A stretch of 64,000 nucleotides of DNA from the NCBI GenBank assembly GCA_037179335.1, contig JAKZHN010000031.1, positions 62,001 through 126,000 on the forward strand. Reading direction: 5' to 3'. Position 1 is the stretch's first letter; the number at the start of each line of letters is the position of its first letter. The notes beneath the pieces were generated by a model that ran no database searches, was not told the DNA's origin, and saw nothing but the letters and a program-made list of their open reading frames with translations. The DNA is from Cyclaneusma minus (lineage: Eukaryota > Ascomycota > Leotiomycetes > Marthamycetales > Marthamycetaceae). Position numbers and translations under genes: made by a program. Below are positions 33,488 through 44,873 of this stretch, in pieces.

Positions 33488-35083
33488 TTACTCGCACTGG
33501 GACCACCATTGGGAGAGCTCCACACATGTGTAGGGAGACTGGCATACTGTCGAGCCGCTGTAACCGTTGCCACCACACTGTATTTGTTAGTTAAATTCTG
33601 TGGCAAGTAGGGAAAGAGTGGGTCCTAGAAAGGTACTAACCTGTTGCCATTGAGCTATTCCACTGCTAGCTGGAGATGTTGCCGTCGACGCCGGTTGGGT
33701 AATGGTTGTAGTAGGTCCCACGGTAGCGGTCGTAGTAGCTTTCAGAGTAGTAGTCGTGGTAGCTTTGAAAGTCGTGGTAGGTTTCACGGTAGCTGTGGTG
33801 GTAGTGATGCTAGTGCTAACTCCAATCGTGGTAGTGTCGGTCACTGTGACGGTAGTTATCGTGGATTTTGAGCTACCACCAGTAATCGGATAGATAGTTG
33901 GAAGCGTGGTGGTGAAAGTTGTGTAGGTAGCCGTGGTGGTATTAGAGGAGCTAGAGCTCGAGGTGCCTGGGTAGCCTGAGCCAGATCCGGAGCAAGTCTC
34001 GCTGGTCTCCAGAATGTTATGGACTTGTTGCGCATAGGTACAGTCATCAATGGTATTTGCGTCTGAAAATCCTGCGTTCCACATCATGACGCCGCCGAAT
34101 CGAGTATGGGCTTGGTACTCGTCGACGAGCTCTGCCAGTTGGTCGGGAGTGATGTAATAGGTCGCACCGCTGGGAGAACCGTTTGCGCCTAGGGTCGAGG
34201 CAGGTAGACCGATAAATATCTGCGCATCTTTTGAAGGGGTGTCAGCGGTGAAGTTGACCCATTGGTCGTAATTGAACGCCGCGTTGCCGTTGAAAGGGAG
34301 CGCGCAAGGGTAGGTGTAGTTATTGTTGTTGTAGAATTGAGGCCACAGCCAGTCAAATGTTGAATTGGCGATCATTGCCCCCATGTTGGGTTCGGGGAGA
34401 GGGCACTGGGGAGCTCCAGTGATATAGTAGGTATTGTCGGGGTCAGACGCGAAGTTGTCGCGTAATTCTTTGATCATGGTCGGGTAGTACTGTTGTCCAT
34501 TGGGAACCTCAATGTCGAAGTCGAACCCGTTGACAAAGTTGTCACCAAAGGGTCGCTGCACGGTGGTATTCCCTGAGTTGCCGTACGAGTTCCACAGGTA
34601 CTGGGCGATTTGCTTGGCATCAGAATCCGAGGTGAGAGTGTAAGATCCAGCTGCACCGCCCAGGGACAGTATGATATCGACGCCAGCAGCCTGGCACTTG
34701 GCAATCGATGATGCTACATTGTCGCAGTTTTGACCCTGGCCGGCAGTGCTGATATAACATGACTGGCCGATCGTACCTGACGGGATGCTGTTCCCGCTGC
34801 CGAATGAGTAGATGAATGCCAGGACGAGAACATCGATTCCTTGGCCGGCGGTGCAGTAATGGGAAAGATCATTATTTTCGACCGTACCGCCACCGTTCTG
34901 ACCCCAATACACGACGGTTCGGCCCTTTGTTGGAACGGTTGGCCCTGCCGCGATGTCTGTGAATGTGAGAGGGGTGTCCGACTCCGGGAGAAGTGGGAGC
35001 GGTTCTGTTAGAGGGATGTATGGAGCTGCTATGGCTGTGCTAGCCAAGAGGCCGACGCCGGCAAGGACAGCGGAGGATTTCAT
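33488..35083 (-). CDS. Secreted GH18 (class III) chitinase with C-terminal CBM1
   Basis: Two exons (35083-33641, 33577-33488) give 510 aa. Residues 1-20 are a signal peptide ([20 protein letters not shown]). The GH18 barrel begins near 55 ([10 protein letters not shown]), shows the SxGG-type strand LSLGGAAGS, and carries the catalytic motif GFDFDIE (186-192) with Glu192 as acid/base. A Thr/Ser-rich linker (about 370-470) is followed by a CBM1 module running across the intron: QWQQ then [18 protein letters not shown], with four cysteines and aromatic residues (Y, W, W). It should hydrolyse chitin in the extracellular space or wall, with the CBM1 tethering it to crystalline chitin or cellulose. 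If the 63-nt intron (33640-33578) is retained, a stop follows 17 codons on and CBM1 is lost. Confidence 0.93.
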
Positions 35084-38000
35084 GGCGATAGAAAGAGATG
35101 GTAATATCTAGAGACAGGATTTACACCAGTATTGAGGCTGGATGAGATAAACGTCTCGATACGAAAGTCTGTAGTCCAGCAAAACTTGTTGCAGAAAACA
35201 GACTAGATGAAGACTGAAGGGAATCACGGTGGAATACTTGTACTTACGACTTGAATGCCCTCAGCCGCGACGCGCGTGAGCATTCCGTCGAGATTAGAAA
35301 GAGACGTTACATAAAACCACGTATGGAAAGCAAAATGGATCTGGTGAAGGTTCAGGGCTAAGGGATGACAGCTTCAGCCTGCAGTCTTGACAGGAGGCAG
35401 GAAGCAAGTAAGGAATGGTGGCTTGGTGCGTCTAGACGCGAATAAAGAAGCAAGGAATGGAGACACCACTTGGGACCGAATCACACACGTGGAGTTTTCA
35501 GGAATCTTGAGGAACGTAAGGTAGACTCGGGACGGGGAGCACACGGCCACACACTCGTGCGTGTAACATTGTCCCGGTCACCAGGAACGGTAGAGCAACA
35601 ATGTTGTGCATAATCTCAGCGCGCACTTCTTCTTTTGTCTGCCCCTGAACGGCGCCTGACTGTCACTCAGCGATAGAAAAGGGAGTTGGTGATACCGTGA
35701 TAGACAGTTTCTCCGTTGTGGTGTGCTGTGGTGGATGCATATAATGAGAAGGCGAAGGAGGCCTCGGCGGGATGGTGTTTCGGGAGCGGGAAGGATCGTA
35801 GCGACGGCACTATGACTCTCCGCCAGAGACACATGTGAAATCTGACGGCATGGGACAGCTTTGACGTTGGAAATGGCTGTACAACAACAGTAATCTTTAA
35901 GTTTGTTTTTAACTTCCGTTCGCAGATCTCGAGTCCCGAGGTTGTGGTTCGTGCAATAGAGTTCGGACTATGCGAATTTGACAGCAGTCGACTGTCAAGA
36001 CATCTAGCCTCGTGGCCGTGCTTCACGTAAGCTGTCAACCCCCTTCCAGTCAAACCCCTCAGTTTTGTCTGATCTTTAAAGTTCTTACCATGTAGTACAC
36101 CTGGAATCATCTCTTCCGGGTTCGGGAGCTTTGGGTCCACTGACAGGATCACTTTGGGGTAGCAATACGCCGCTTGTCACTTCTAGCTCCCGTGCCACCT
36201 TTCAGGAACTTGAAAGTTAAAAGCAACCCCTCTATTTTCGACATGATCCATGTGGATGATGGATCCCGTGAACTGTCAATTCTGCGACAGTCACATGAGC
36301 AAGCTCAATATGTGTGGGATAGCGTCGAGTAGAGCCCCGCCACAGCATTCTGACAAGCCAGATACGCAGCTCTTCGCCTTCGAAAATCCATTCGAAAGCA
36401 TTCATTCAGGAATAGCAGAGGAGTCTTCTTGCTTCCACTCACAAGTATGGTTATCCCATCTCAGAAATGTCGTGACCGGAGGATTGGCATACAACGTCGG
36501 GGTAACGTATCCCAGCCTGCTCTCGCTAGCCGCAAGTTCCTCATTGCTGGGTGCTCAGCATAACGCTGTCAAAAAAACCGGCGATGTGGAAGCGCCTGTT
36601 CCGCCGTCCTCGCTGATGTCGGCGTCGTGTTGGTATCCGGAGGAAACAGTAGTTCGAAAAGCCGCCGTGACAGGTGGGAATTGGTTGGGGCGTTGTAATT
36701 CCAGGATATTCATGGTCCTGTGTGATTTTATGAGTTGCCAGCAAATCATTGAGACTAGCCGTCAGCTTTGAAGGGTAAGCCAAGATGCCGTGGAAGATGG
36801 TTCGGGGACCTGACAGTGGTAAGATCCTTTGAAGGTTTTCTGATCACTAATTTGCCATTCTCCCCATTTGTTGCAGTAGCGACCAGAACACTGAGTGCAG
36901 CAGACCACGGTCTTCTTGATCCAGATCGTATGCAAGGCAGCGGTTGTCAGATGAGACAATAGGGATGCCCATGAATAAAACAAGGTATTTGAAGGGAACT
37001 GTATCGAAGAGGGCTTGAGTATTCGGTACAAGTATTCTTGGGAATAGACTGCACTGAGCGAATATGCAAGTGGGAGACTCAACCTTGACTTTGACACTTG
37101 GAAGGTGTCAAATCATGCGCGAAAATGAAAATAAAGACCACAGGAATAATAGCAAGTCGTAGAACTCCAATGAATAAGCTGCCCTATAGAAATAGCACAA
37201 TTGCTTACTTACCTTGCTCTCCACAGTAGCCGTCTGAAGCTGCTGGTAGCATCTCGGCTTTACGGGAGCTTGCAGTTTGCCTGATCCCAAGTCCTATCGA
37301 GGTATGTTGCTCCCAGGAGGCATGCCATCGTGTCTTTCCCTGTCAGCACAGTCCCATCTGTTAAATCTGAGCCCCGCAGATGGTTCTCAGCAGGACACCG
37401 TGGATTGCGCCGCGATTTGTCCTTTTCGTTCTCGTACGCGTCTTCGCTGCCGTTGCCGCGCGTTCGTTTCTCAGTGCCGAAAGCAAGCAATGGCATCTCA
37501 ATGGCTGTTGAAGGATCTCTTCACCGAAATTTGTTGATCTGATCGTGGCCATGTCTTTCTCGATATCCTGTCAAGTTGGCCAACTTGAAAGTGCGAAGAG
37601 TGAGGCCGGGAAACAAGCCGATGAGGGCTTTAGTATCCAAAGATGCGATCCTGTGGAAATAAGACTGTATGACGCCTGCAAAAGCTGTGCAATACGCTCT
37701 GAGCGAAGGACGAGTGTATTTTGAGAAGGGCGCGATTTGGCGACGGCGACGAGATGGCTCGGGTAAAGAACGGACCGATGGTGACATAATCATGTGGGGC
37801 ACGCAAGCCTAGTCTTATCGCCGTTAGCCCCGCAGACACCTTTGTGTCCTGCAGTTGTTGTCGAAATAGTCAGAGCCTGTCATCGATGATGTCTCCTCTT
37901 CCCCCCTCCCTCTATATCTATTTCTACACAAGGCCAAAGAACGCACCCCAATCTCCGCCCTTTCCCAAACCCAGTGGCCTCTCACGTAGAGCCCTCACGT

Positions 38001-38341
38001 CTCCAAATCTGCAAATGCCAAAAGCCACGTTTCCCCCGCATTCATTATGCCGGCACAGCCCACAGTCGAACCGTGGTTCAGCAGTTTACTGAGTCACTAT
38101 CCTCCCGAACTAACTTTCCAAAAAAATGCAGTATCCTGCTGCCTAGACTTCGGTAGCCAATCATGCAATCGAATTGAATGTAGTTTCGCTGTGGGGCCGA
38201 GTGCTCCTTAAAATGCCGCACCTCTCCCCCATCCTGTTTCCTTCTTCCGCCCTTTCATCTCCCCCCTTCTACTCTTCACCTTCACCTTCACGCAACCGAC
38301 CAAAAAGAACTGTGAGGCTGACAAAGTTCCAATTCAGCAAC
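35084..38341. other. 3.3-kb region without a convincing gene
   Basis: Open frames up to 173 codons occur (36250-36771 +, 35667-36152 -) but show no domain, no conserved-looking composition and no supporting splice structure. Complexity is normal and not AT-rich, so it is not part of a RIP block. It could hold the chitinase promoter, decayed genes or long non-coding RNA. CT-rich sequence just before 38342 is the probable F-box gene promoter. Confidence 0.5.
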
Positions 38342-39666
38342 ATGTAAGGGTCCTCATGTGAATGATGATGTCCAAGCAAGCTTTTACTAACTACCAAACA
38401 GGGATCCTATCACAATCGACTCACTCCCCGCCGAGTTGCGTCAGGAAATCCTCCGGCACCTCAACCTTGAAAGCGTGAAGTCAATGCGACGGATGTCCAG
38501 GTCATGGAGAATCCTAGGAGAGGACTACCTTATCAAGCCCAATTTCGTGACTCTCGCACATCGAGATGATTTGACACGCTTAAGCAACATAGCCAAGCAC
38601 AAGAAATACTCCACCAAGATCCGCTCTCTCGAGTTCAACCTCGGCGAAATACACGAAAATCATGCCTTCGAAAATGGGTGGTCTACCTTGGTAGACGAGG
38701 TATGGCCTATCTACCAGAAGTTCAACAAGAAGATTCAAAAGAACAAAGTCAAAAAGCGGTACTGCAATGAAAAGATGTTATGTGCGACTCTCCCAAAGCT
38801 CAGACGTGTCGACTCGATCGAGATTTGTCTTGCTCGCTGCCCCTTCGACAACGAGCACTTGAGCGAGATATGGGCATACCCATCCAACAGACTTCTATCA
38901 CGAGAAAAAAACGGTAGAGCGGACTACGAATATCATGCGCGCAGCTGCATCGCTCCCCTTGAAGCGATTCTATCATGACCGCCTACCATTCGAGTTCTTC
39001 AGCCAGTGCCAATCCACTCTCGAAGAAGTGTTCAGCTGTCTATCCCCAAAGACAGAGTGCCTTGACTTGCGAATCGACTACAGTCCCTCCCCCGACGACT
39101 TCAGCCACGATGAGTGCTTCCGAGGTCTCGATCTCTGTCTCCGCTCTACGCCCAACTTGCGAACCCTCAAGCTGCAGTTCCAGAGGAAAGGGCACGAGCC
39201 ACCCAAAGTCGACATGTCTCTGACCCAATGTCTTGGCCAACATACATATCCTCACTTGCACACACTGGAACTCGAAGGCATGTCTGTGAATCCTCACGAT
39301 TTGCTGGCTTTCTGCGTACGACATGCGTCTACGTTGAGATACCTGAGAATTGGACGTCATGGTGCTAAGGCGCCGCGTGTGACAGACGGTGGCGGCATAC
39401 AGCTGCGAGGAGGCACTCTGAGGGAACTTTCGACTGGCATTAAGGACAAGTTGAGTTTGGAGAAACTTCAGGTCTATGGGGATATCATGGATGATACTCC
39501 TACTATGAGGGGTGATTGCTGGTATATTAGCTCTAACAAGTATGACGACGAGTGGGAGCTGGTCACCTGGAAGAACTGGCGCGTTTATGAGGACAGCTAT
39601 TGCTACAGGTTGGAGAATTTCGTGTTGAGAGATGCAGAGTGGCCGTTCGAGGGCCGTTGGCATTGA
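38342..39666 (+). pseudogene. F-box/LRR-like protein gene, frameshifted
   Basis: The start codon is split by an intron: AT at 38342-38343, intron 38344-38401 (donor GTAAGG, branch TACTAAC, acceptor ACAG), then G. The product starts MDPITIDSLPAELRQEILRH, an F-box with LNLESVKSMRRMSRSWRILG. About 170 residues on, the frame is lost: the first frame stops at 38978, while conserved-looking sequence (AAASLPLKRFYHDRLPFEFF, then LRTLKLQF, LHTLELEGMS, LRYLRIG) continues one frame over to 39666. The change maps to a run of seven A at 38905-38911; one base fewer would join both halves into about 420 aa. It is either a real frameshift or a homopolymer error. F-box proteins of this kind recruit substrates to SCF ubiquitin ligases; the target is unknown. 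Confidence 0.7.
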
Positions 39667-40427
39667 TTTCCGCACAAAGGCGTGCGTTTTGCTTGCTATT
39701 CATTGCCGGAGTACGTCTTTTGCTCTTAGTCTTTGCTTATTTATGCGTTGGGGACGCACATCGATTGCTCCGACTTGAAGCACGTTGGGCCCTCAAATCG
39801 AGCCAGGCAAGTTCTCTTACTAGATTCAATGGAATCCGCTTTTCGATTGATGCAACAGCTTCTCAAATGATTGAAGTCGCAGGGCGGCCTTCATACCCGT
39901 TCTCAGGAAAGGGTGGGAGGAGTGGGTGGACCAGAGGCCTTCAACTGTTCATGATGCACCAGCAAGAATTATTTCACATCTTCTCTTTGGCATCCGAAGA
40001 ATCCTTAATCAGTTCTAGTATACGATGCCAGGCCTCTACCAGCCAGAGGGTGTTCAGGAGGTACAAGTATTGTTCGTCAGCGGGGAAGTTTGCCTTCACA
40101 TGATCACAATAGAGCATCGAATGCACCGCATCGCCCCTACTAGACCTGTATCAAGTACACAGGTACACAAAGCAACATCACCAATCACAACCCATGCCCC
40201 CAGCCCCCAATCTCATGCAAGGTATTTGGTCAGGTGGCTTAGCCGATAGGCCTGCATCTACAGGCATATCGGTAACGACCTGACAGCACGACAATGCATC
40301 AACAGTTTGGCCTTCTCAACCAGATCAGACCCCCAACGCCCCACAGTCAACATCAATTTGGATTGAGTACGATCCCATCAGCAACTCATTAGGCGCCTCT
40401 TCTGCGAGCCTGTGAGACGATGGAACA
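39667..40427. other. Intergenic, contains a nested hairpin
   Basis: No gene seen. At 40229-40284 an outer stem GTCAGGT/ACCTGAC encloses an inner stem CCGATAGGCCTG/CAGGCATATCGG with a 6-nt loop. Confidence 0.5.
40229..40284. repeat. Nested inverted repeat (hairpin)
   Basis: Outer arms GTCAGGT (40229-40235) and ACCTGAC (40278-40284). Inner arms of 12 bp (40243-40254 and 40261-40272) have one mismatch. It lies about 145 bp before the kinase gene start. Confidence 0.6.
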
Positions 40428-43044
40428 ATGGCTGAACATCTAGTGGAACCTCAGACCTCGGCAAAGCTACAGAGCGATTCGGATCATGTCAAGCCTTTTC
40501 ATGAAAAATACCAGACCCCGAGAGACGTTCCCTACAAACATGTACGCCAACTGGGGCTTGGTTCCCTAGGCGTTGTGGACGAAGTTGAGGACGATGAATC
40601 CCGAAGCCTCGCACGGAAGGTGATCAGTCTTCCAAACAGCTCCACCAAATGGCTGCGTCCTATCATCGAAGGCGAGGTTGCCGTTCTGAAGAGCTTGGTA
40701 CATCAGCACATCGTGCAAGTCATCGGTACATACGAGACTTTGGCCTTGAGGGATCGGCAATTCGCCATCCTTACTGCTCCAGTCGGAGACGAAGACCTAG
40801 CGAGTTATTTGGAAAGGGTTGGAGAAGAGGGTTTCAAGGCCGCCGATACGAGGCGGCTGAAGAAATGGATACTCTGCTTGGCCGCCGCCTTAGCTTATAT
40901 CCACGACCAGAAGATCCGTCACAAAGACATCAAGCCCAAAAACATTATTTGCAAAGGCGATCGTATCTATCTGACGGATTTTGGATCTGCCCATCCTTTC
41001 ATCTCCGAGATGACGAGCTCAACTGAGGGCATGACAGGCATGATCACGCGCATGTTCTGTGCGCCTGAAGTCATTGATGAGTCGCGGAGAGGGAGGTCTG
41101 CAGACATCTTCTCCCTCGGCTGTGTATTTGCTGAGATGCTTACTGTTATCAACGGGACACTTCTCGAAGATTTCCGTGAGATTCGCTCGACGCCGATGCC
41201 TGATAACCCTGACATGAAGACGCAGGCTTTCTACCTCACTCTAGACAGAACCTCCGAATGGCTGAGGGAGAATGCTTGGCTCCCCGGTGTTCCTATGACG
41301 AATATGATGCTTTCGCCGAACAGGAAAGATCGGCCGAAGCCCAGGGAAATCATTAGCTGGCTACGGTGGTGGACACCCGCATGCGAGTGTACAGAGAGCC
41401 AACCTATGTCTTCGATTGAAGCGAATATATCTCATCCTCGGGTCGACTTCTCCGTGCTTGTATGGATTCCGAATGCCACAATCTTACCGATCACGACTTC
41501 CGCCAACATCAAATACAGTGACTTATCTAACTTAGTCGGATATGGCATCTGCAAACTGGTAGAAGGCATGAAGCCATACATGCTCTCACTTTCGGCAGTC
41601 ACATACCTCGCTCACAACCGTACCATGGTTATCAACTCTAATGAGACGCTCCGACTTGCGATACTGTACTGGTATGCAGGACAGCGAGACAAATCCAAGG
41701 ATGAGTTTGACCACCTCCAAATCGAAGTCTACGATAGGAAGAATGAGATCAGCGGAAAGGTCGCGGAAGTGGGCAGTCCGTCTAGCAGAATATCCTTGGA
41801 TGCCGAGGAGCAGCATGATCAAGAGCGAGCCATGTTCTCCAAATCTACGACAGGGATTTCCCCAAAGGATATTGATGCGAGCAAGTTAATGAGCAAATCC
41901 CAGATCTTGAGAAAAGCGGAAGACAGGCTTCGAAAGGCTCGCTCTCCAGAAAGGATAGAAGAAATCAAGCACTCAGACGCGAACAACTCAACAGCCATCC
42001 AAGCCTTGAAGCTGAATATCTGGAAACGACGCGTTGCAAGACCGTGAATTTCAGCTGCTGCTTTTGGAACAGCAAAATATTAAGGCCTTGATGAGAGTTC
42101 GACAAAAGCGAGAGCAAGCCTCCCCTGTTTTAGAGAACGGATCTACTCAGGACGAAAGGGGTTCGCCTCCGGCCCCAAGAGATAAGGAAGAACACGAGCC
42201 ATCATCTTCCCACGGCGTGAGTATGTCGGAATCTCCTGCTTCCGAGCCTGAAAAGCCTCAAGGTCGTGCAGAGCTAGAGCCCTTTCAATTCCTCACAAAG
42301 ATAGACGGTGAATGATTAGATGGGCTTTTCTCGGTTCACAACTTGAAGCGCGATACCTTACTCCGAAGACATATGGACTCGCAAGGCTGGATTTCCCTGT
42401 CTGATATTAGCATCTTGAGGCCGATTTTTCAAAACAACGATATTCGAAGCTTGATTCGCTCTTGTGAACATACAGGAAACACCGAATTAAAGTCCAATGT
42501 CATTGCGAAGGCCATGACAAAGCTCGAAAACCTCAGAATCAATAAGGCTGAGGCCATCAGAAAGGGCGACGACGTTTCTCAGCTGACATACTGGGCCGTC
42601 GAACAGGAGGCTTACATCAAGCAACTCGAGAAGGAGCTCGAAGATGAGGGAGAGAAAATCCGGAAGGCTGAGGGTTGGGAGGAATGGATCCTTGACCCAA
42701 CTGAAGATGAACCAGAAAACGTTGATAGTACGCAAAGCTCCTCAATACCCAACACCCTCTGAAGCTTTAGCTAACACCGTTCTAATTAGATAAAGTCCGG
42801 TCCTCGTCAACCGACTCAGCCTCGACCTCGTCAGAGTCAGCCCCAAAATCGATAGAAACCCTCCACTTTAGGCCTTTCAAGCAGCGTCCCCGTCAAGCAA
42901 AAGAGACAGACGAAAATCCGGGTATGGTATCAACTGTCCACACAGAACAGGAGTTATCAGAACATTCAGGATGATTTCAACGACAACACAAGCGACATGG
43001 AAAACCGCGATTTTGATCTGGATGCTGATTTGGATGCTACCTAA
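40428..43044 (+). pseudogene. Protein kinase plus La-motif gene, disrupted
   Basis: The first frame (40428-42047, 539 codons) has a Ser/Thr kinase domain: glycine loop GLGSLGVV, catalytic lysine in LARKVISL, HKDIKPKN in place of HRD (a non-RD kinase), TDFG, and CAPEV. Downstream, coiled-coil-like sequence moves to a second frame at about 41968 (RREQLNSHPSLEAEYLE) and to a third at about 42025 (QDREFQLLLLEQQNIKAL). The third frame meets TGA at 42313; directly after it, in the same frame, is a La-motif-like stretch (LFSVHNLKRDTLLRRHMDSQGW, followed by ISLSDISIL). A probable intron (about 42729-42790) leads to an acidic tail; another frame change precedes the TAA at 43042. At least three shifts and one stop suggest a decaying gene, though sequence errors are possible. 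The kinase half alone could still be expressed. Confidence 0.65.
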
Positions 43045-43578
43045 TAACTTGATAAAGCAGGTCAGGCCTGACTTTCTCATGGTCATGCTGTACTCATACT
43101 TCCCGGAGCACATACCGGGCATTTCGTACCCGGAGGTACTGGTTTATAAACCAGTATGCCTATCTGCAATCGTCTTGGTAGGGTACAGTACAGGAATTCT
43201 TCTCCTTCAGCGTAGCTTGCGTTTATCTGATCGGGATTTCTGCCTGTAATCATGACCCATGTGAGCACATTCAAACCTGCAGTCTCAAGCAGCTCTGATT
43301 TACAACTGTCAAGAAAGGCTGAAAGCAGATCATGTCAAATCTGCCTCGGGTAGGTATCCATATATCGACAAAAGATATTCCCGCCAGCACCCGTTCCTTT
43401 TCAAACACCGGATTCCAAAAGTGAAACCAGACAACCGATGAAATGGAGAATCACCCAGATAACTGTCTGCTAATTCTGACTTTCTTGACCCTCTGCCGTA
43501 AATTGTCTTCGATCCCCGAACATCATGAAATTCTCAGCGTCATCATTACCGCTGCTGCTTCTCTCTCCCCCTCCCACA
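43045..43578. other. Convergent intergenic region
   Basis: Holds a perfect 20-bp palindrome (TACTGGTTTATAAACCAGTA, 43137-43156) and a nearby CCCGG/CCGGG pair. No gene seen. Confidence 0.5.
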
Positions 43579-44873
43579 TCACCACCTCTCATTCGCAGCC
43601 CCGCCATTCCCCCGATACCCATCATCATCAAGCCCCTCATACCCCGGCGGCGGCGCTCCCCCTCTTCCCCCCCTCCCCGCATTCTCGCTCAACACCATCT
43701 CCGCACTCTCCAACTTCATCTTCGTCTCCCTCTTCCTCTGCCTCCTCACCGCCCACCACTCCCTCGCCCAGACGCCCGCATTAACCGCCATGAGCACCGT
43801 CGCCGGCCACGTCAAGCCCAAAAACTTCGTTCCCCTATACGCATAAAGTCCCACATCATTAGCATTCTGATTAGCTTCATCTGCCATTTTCTTTCCTCCC
43901 ACAGTAATCAGAATCGATGCCATGAAGAGGAGCGTGAAGGTTGTAGAGCCTAAGCCGAGGTTGGTGAGGCGCAGGAAGGAGGTGTGTTGGGAGGGGGGGA
44001 TGAAGAGGGAGTAGAGGGAGTGCAGGAGGGAGAGGCCGGAGAAGACGATGGAGAGGACGTAGAGGATGAAGGTTGTGTCGAGGAGGGTGTCGAGTTTGTT
44101 GATGTTGTCTTGGAAGGACTGGGGTAGGCCGATACTGCTCAAATTTAGGCTGAAGGGGCCGACGGAGAGTTGCGAGTTGATCATGTCTGCGGGATCGAAA
44201 TGATCTATATACGTCGATGATGTTAGAAATCGTTGCAGCACTTTCTGAGTAGGTATTTTATGCCATAATCACTCGCGAAACAAACGCCAAGGGAGAGAGA
44301 AAGACTTACACATAGCAGTAGCAGCAGTACAACTACTAATATTCTTAGTAGCGCCAGAAGCGGTGGCGTTGGGTGAGTAGTAGCCATAGCACATATCCAT
44401 CAAGTGCAAGCTGTACCACTGATCAATACCCAGGTCCTGGGCAAGAGCATCGGCCAGATCGCCTTCCATGTCTGTGAGTTCTGCATCGAGCTCTGCTTCA
44501 AGTGCTGCTTCAATACTATCGAGATCAGACTCGATAGTGTCTGTTTCATTTTGGATTGTGCCGAGCCAGCCGCTTAAGATGCCGGTGGCGGTGGGAGTTG
44601 CTGATGAAGAGGTTGATGTGGTTGTGGAGGTTGTGTTGATCAGGATGTGGCCCAGTGATGAGGTATTGAGCTGTTTCGTTACTCATTAGTTTAAACCTGA
44701 GTTTGAGAATTTATGGGATCACTGGAGAGGAGACGTACGGTCACGATATTGTAATCTTCCATAAACCCCTTTTTAGAACCGGCGAAGATACACAGGAAGG
44801 AAAGGACGAATGCCGGAATAGCACAGAGGATGGGCAGAACGGCAACATGCCTCTTGCTCGTCAGGTACCCCAT
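43579..44873 (-). CDS. SUR7/PalI-like four-TM membrane protein
   Basis: Three exons (44873-44739, 44670-44310, 44204-43579) give 373 aa. A first TM (VLPILCAIPAFVLSFLCIFA) is followed by a long Ser/Thr-rich, acidic extracellular loop with N-glycosylation sites and a short cysteine motif region (MDMCYGYYSPN, ISSCT). Then three more TM segments (FILYVLSIVFSGLSLLHSLY; GSTTFTLLFMASILITVG; FLGLTWPATVLMAVNAGVWA) and a charged, Gly-rich cytosolic tail. The topology and the G-x-C-like loop agree with the SUR7/PalI superfamily of fungal plasma-membrane proteins (eisosome or pH-signalling linked). The exact member is unknown. Exon lengths sum to 1,122 nt with intact frame. Confidence 0.8.

Noticed and set aside
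36250..36771. 173-codon + strand frame
   Set aside because: No signal peptide, domain or supporting splice sites; composition irregular.
39600..40103. 167-codon frame downstream of the F-box gene
   Set aside because: Overlaps the end of the F-box gene in another frame, with no domain.
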